A stretch of DNA of 64,000 nt, taken from the NCBI RefSeq assembly GCF_000429765.1, contig NZ_AUCM01000009.1, forward strand, positions 135,779 to 199,778. The letters run 5' to 3'. This stretch comes from Gemmobacter nectariphilus DSM 15620. GTDB lineage: Bacteria; Pseudomonadota; Alphaproteobacteria; Rhodobacterales; Rhodobacteraceae. How positions within the stretch are numbered: the stretch's first letter is position 1; every line of letters starts with the position of its first letter. This document shows positions 63,006 through 64,000 of this stretch, one piece after another. The position numbers and the translations under genes are program-made. The notes under the pieces are model-generated. The model was not told the DNA's origin, searched no databases, and saw only the letters and a list, made by a program, of their open reading frames with translations.

Positions 63006-63876
63006 GGCGCTGTTGCGCAAATCGGGGGGATTCATCTTGTGAATCCAGCATGCTAGCCATGCAGCATGAGCAGGCCGCCCAAGACGACGTACAAGACGAC
63101 CAACTGGAAGAGCTACAATCAGGCGCTGAGGCAGCGCGGATCGCTGACCGTTTGGTTCGATCCCTCGATGCAATGGGAGGCCACCCCATCGGGGCGTCGC
63201 GGCCGCCAGCAGGCCTATAGCGACGCGGCCATCCATGCCTGCCTGACCCTCAAGGTCCTCCTCGGGCTGCCGCTCCGCCAGGCCACCGGTTTCGTCGCGA
63301 GCCTGCTGGAACTATCCGGGCTGGGCTGGTCCGTGCCTGACTTTAGCACCCTGTCGCGCCGCCAGAAGACATTGGACGTCATCATCCCGTATCGCGGCTC
63401 CAAGGGGGCGCTGCACCTGCTCGTCGACAGCACCGGGATCAAGGTGGAAGGCGAAGGCGAGTGGCACAGCCGCAATGACGGAGCCTCGAAACGCCGGGTC
63501 TGGCGCAAGATCCACCTCGGAATCGACGAGCAAACATTGGAGATCCGGGCTGTCGAAGTTACCTCGAGCAATGTCGGCGACGCGCCAATGCTGCCGGAAC
63601 TCCTGAAGCAGATCGGCCAGGATCAGGAAATCGCGACGGTCACTGCCGACGGTGCCTACGACACGCGCGCCTGCCACGACGCCGTCGCCGACCACGGCGC
63701 GGCAGCAATCATTCCGCCCCGCCGCAATGCCAGGCCCTGGAAGCCGGACACGGCCGGAGCCCGGGCGCGCAACGAGATCCTGCGAGCGTCGAAGCACCTG
63801 GGCCGGGCGCTGTGGCGGAACTGGAGCGGGTATCACCGCCGCAGCAGGGTGGAGGCGAAAATGAACTGCGTCATCC
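63006..63876 (+). mobile_element. IS5-family (IS903-like) element, 3' end lost
   Basis: GGCGCTGTTGCGCAAATC at 63006 is a typical left terminal repeat of this group (many members begin GGCTTTGTTGC). It lies inside the older IS5 remnant. The element contains one transposase gene from 63066 and stops abruptly at 63876, where an IS3-family end begins. Confidence 0.8.
63066..63876 (+). pseudogene. IS5-family (IS903-like) transposase, truncated at the C-terminus
   Basis: The gene starts MSRPPKTTYKTTNWKSYNQ and runs 270 codons: LTVWFDPSMQW, YSDAAIHACLTLKVLLGLPLRQATGF, LHLLVDSTGIKVEGEGEW (first Asp), ATVTADGAYDTRACH (second Asp) and YHRRSRVEAKM (Glu). The DDE set is complete, but the last about 40 residues are replaced because an IS3-family element begins at 63877. 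The frame stays open through the junction to the window end with unrelated residues, so the product is probably inactive. Confidence 0.85.
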
Positions 63877-64000
63877 TGAACCGCCCCGGGTTTACCGGAG
63901 GGCAAAACTCTCGGAGAATTGCCCGTTATGGAACAGACATCAAAGAAGAAGACCGCGAAGCCGTATTCACCCGAGTTCCGCGAACGCGCGGTGCGGCTGG
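63877..64000 (+). mobile_element. IS3-family insertion sequence, left end (continues beyond window)
   Basis: TGAACCGCCCCGGG at 63877 is the characteristic terminal repeat of many IS3-family elements. It is followed by the start of an orfA gene at 63928. The element interrupts the IS5 transposase and runs out of the window. Confidence 0.8.
63928..64000 (+). CDS. IS3-family transposase OrfA, N-terminal part (cut by window edge)
   Basis: Only 24 codons are visible: MEQTSKKKTAKPYSPEFRERAVRL, the typical start of the IS3/IS911 OrfA helix-turn-helix protein (Y-S-x-E-F-x-x-x-A-V-R-L). CGGAGAATTGCCCGTT upstream offers a ribosome site. It would be followed by an OrfB integrase made by frameshifting. 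Confidence 0.85.
   Translation, partial: MEQTSKKKTAKPYSPEFRERAVRL

Overview
The window looks like chromosomal DNA of a GC-rich alphaproteobacterium of the Rhodobacteraceae/Paracoccaceae type. Pointers are a bztABCD acyl-amino-acid-type glutamate/aspartate ABC transporter, adjacent accD and folC, an ATP12 assembly chaperone, rpsO near pnp, and a motB-flgE-flgK-flgL-flgI flagellar block. Species is not determinable from sequence alone. Starts were chosen from Shine-Dalgarno spacing, 4-bp ATGA overlaps and family N-termini.

Bases 1-10,000 read mostly leftward. They hold folC (cut by the window edge), a YdhR-like protein and accD, then an eight-gene operon (1859-9908) that I read as the aerobic 2-aminobenzoate (anthranilate) pathway through CoA thioesters: CoA ligase, RidA deaminase, hotdog thioesterase, acyl-CoA dehydrogenase, crotonase, MarR regulator, SDR and the fused 2-aminobenzoyl-CoA monooxygenase/reductase. 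Bases 10,000-31,000 are mainly housekeeping: mscS, a flavoprotein, GST, mscL, ald with its Lrp regulator, pnp, rpsO, an RTX protein, a fluoroacetate-dehalogenase-like hydrolase close to the fluoride exporter crcB, rluC-type synthase, ATP12, bztABCD and cmk. An AT-richer orphan ORF with its own promoter sits between pnp and rpsO. Five copies of a composite intergenic repeat (hairpins plus an ATATTTG core) lie between genes here.

Bases 30,663-36,427 are a flagellar operon that stops at an IS5-family remnant. From there to the window end (36.4-64 kb) is a large catabolic region bordered by IS5 remnants at both sides and closed by nested IS5/IS3 copies. It contains a LacI-controlled HpsN-type dehydrogenase with SDRs, a GntR regulator, and leftward operons for an isocitrate-lyase-superfamily lyase, isochorismatase hydrolase, SDRs, aldehyde dehydrogenase, PuuE-like deacetylase, two Asp/Glu-racemase-superfamily enzymes, a flavin monooxygenase, a TAXI-TRAP transporter, a LeuCD-type hydratase and a LivHMGFK-type ABC transporter, then a metallo-beta-lactamase-fold hydrolase and a second lyase paralogue. 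Three operons in this block share an 18-bp dyad motif, suggesting one GntR regulon. My reading is an undescribed ring or imide/amide catabolic route ending in (alkyl)maleate hydration and C-C cleavage to central metabolites; the substrate is not known. No tRNA, rRNA or CRISPR array was recognised.
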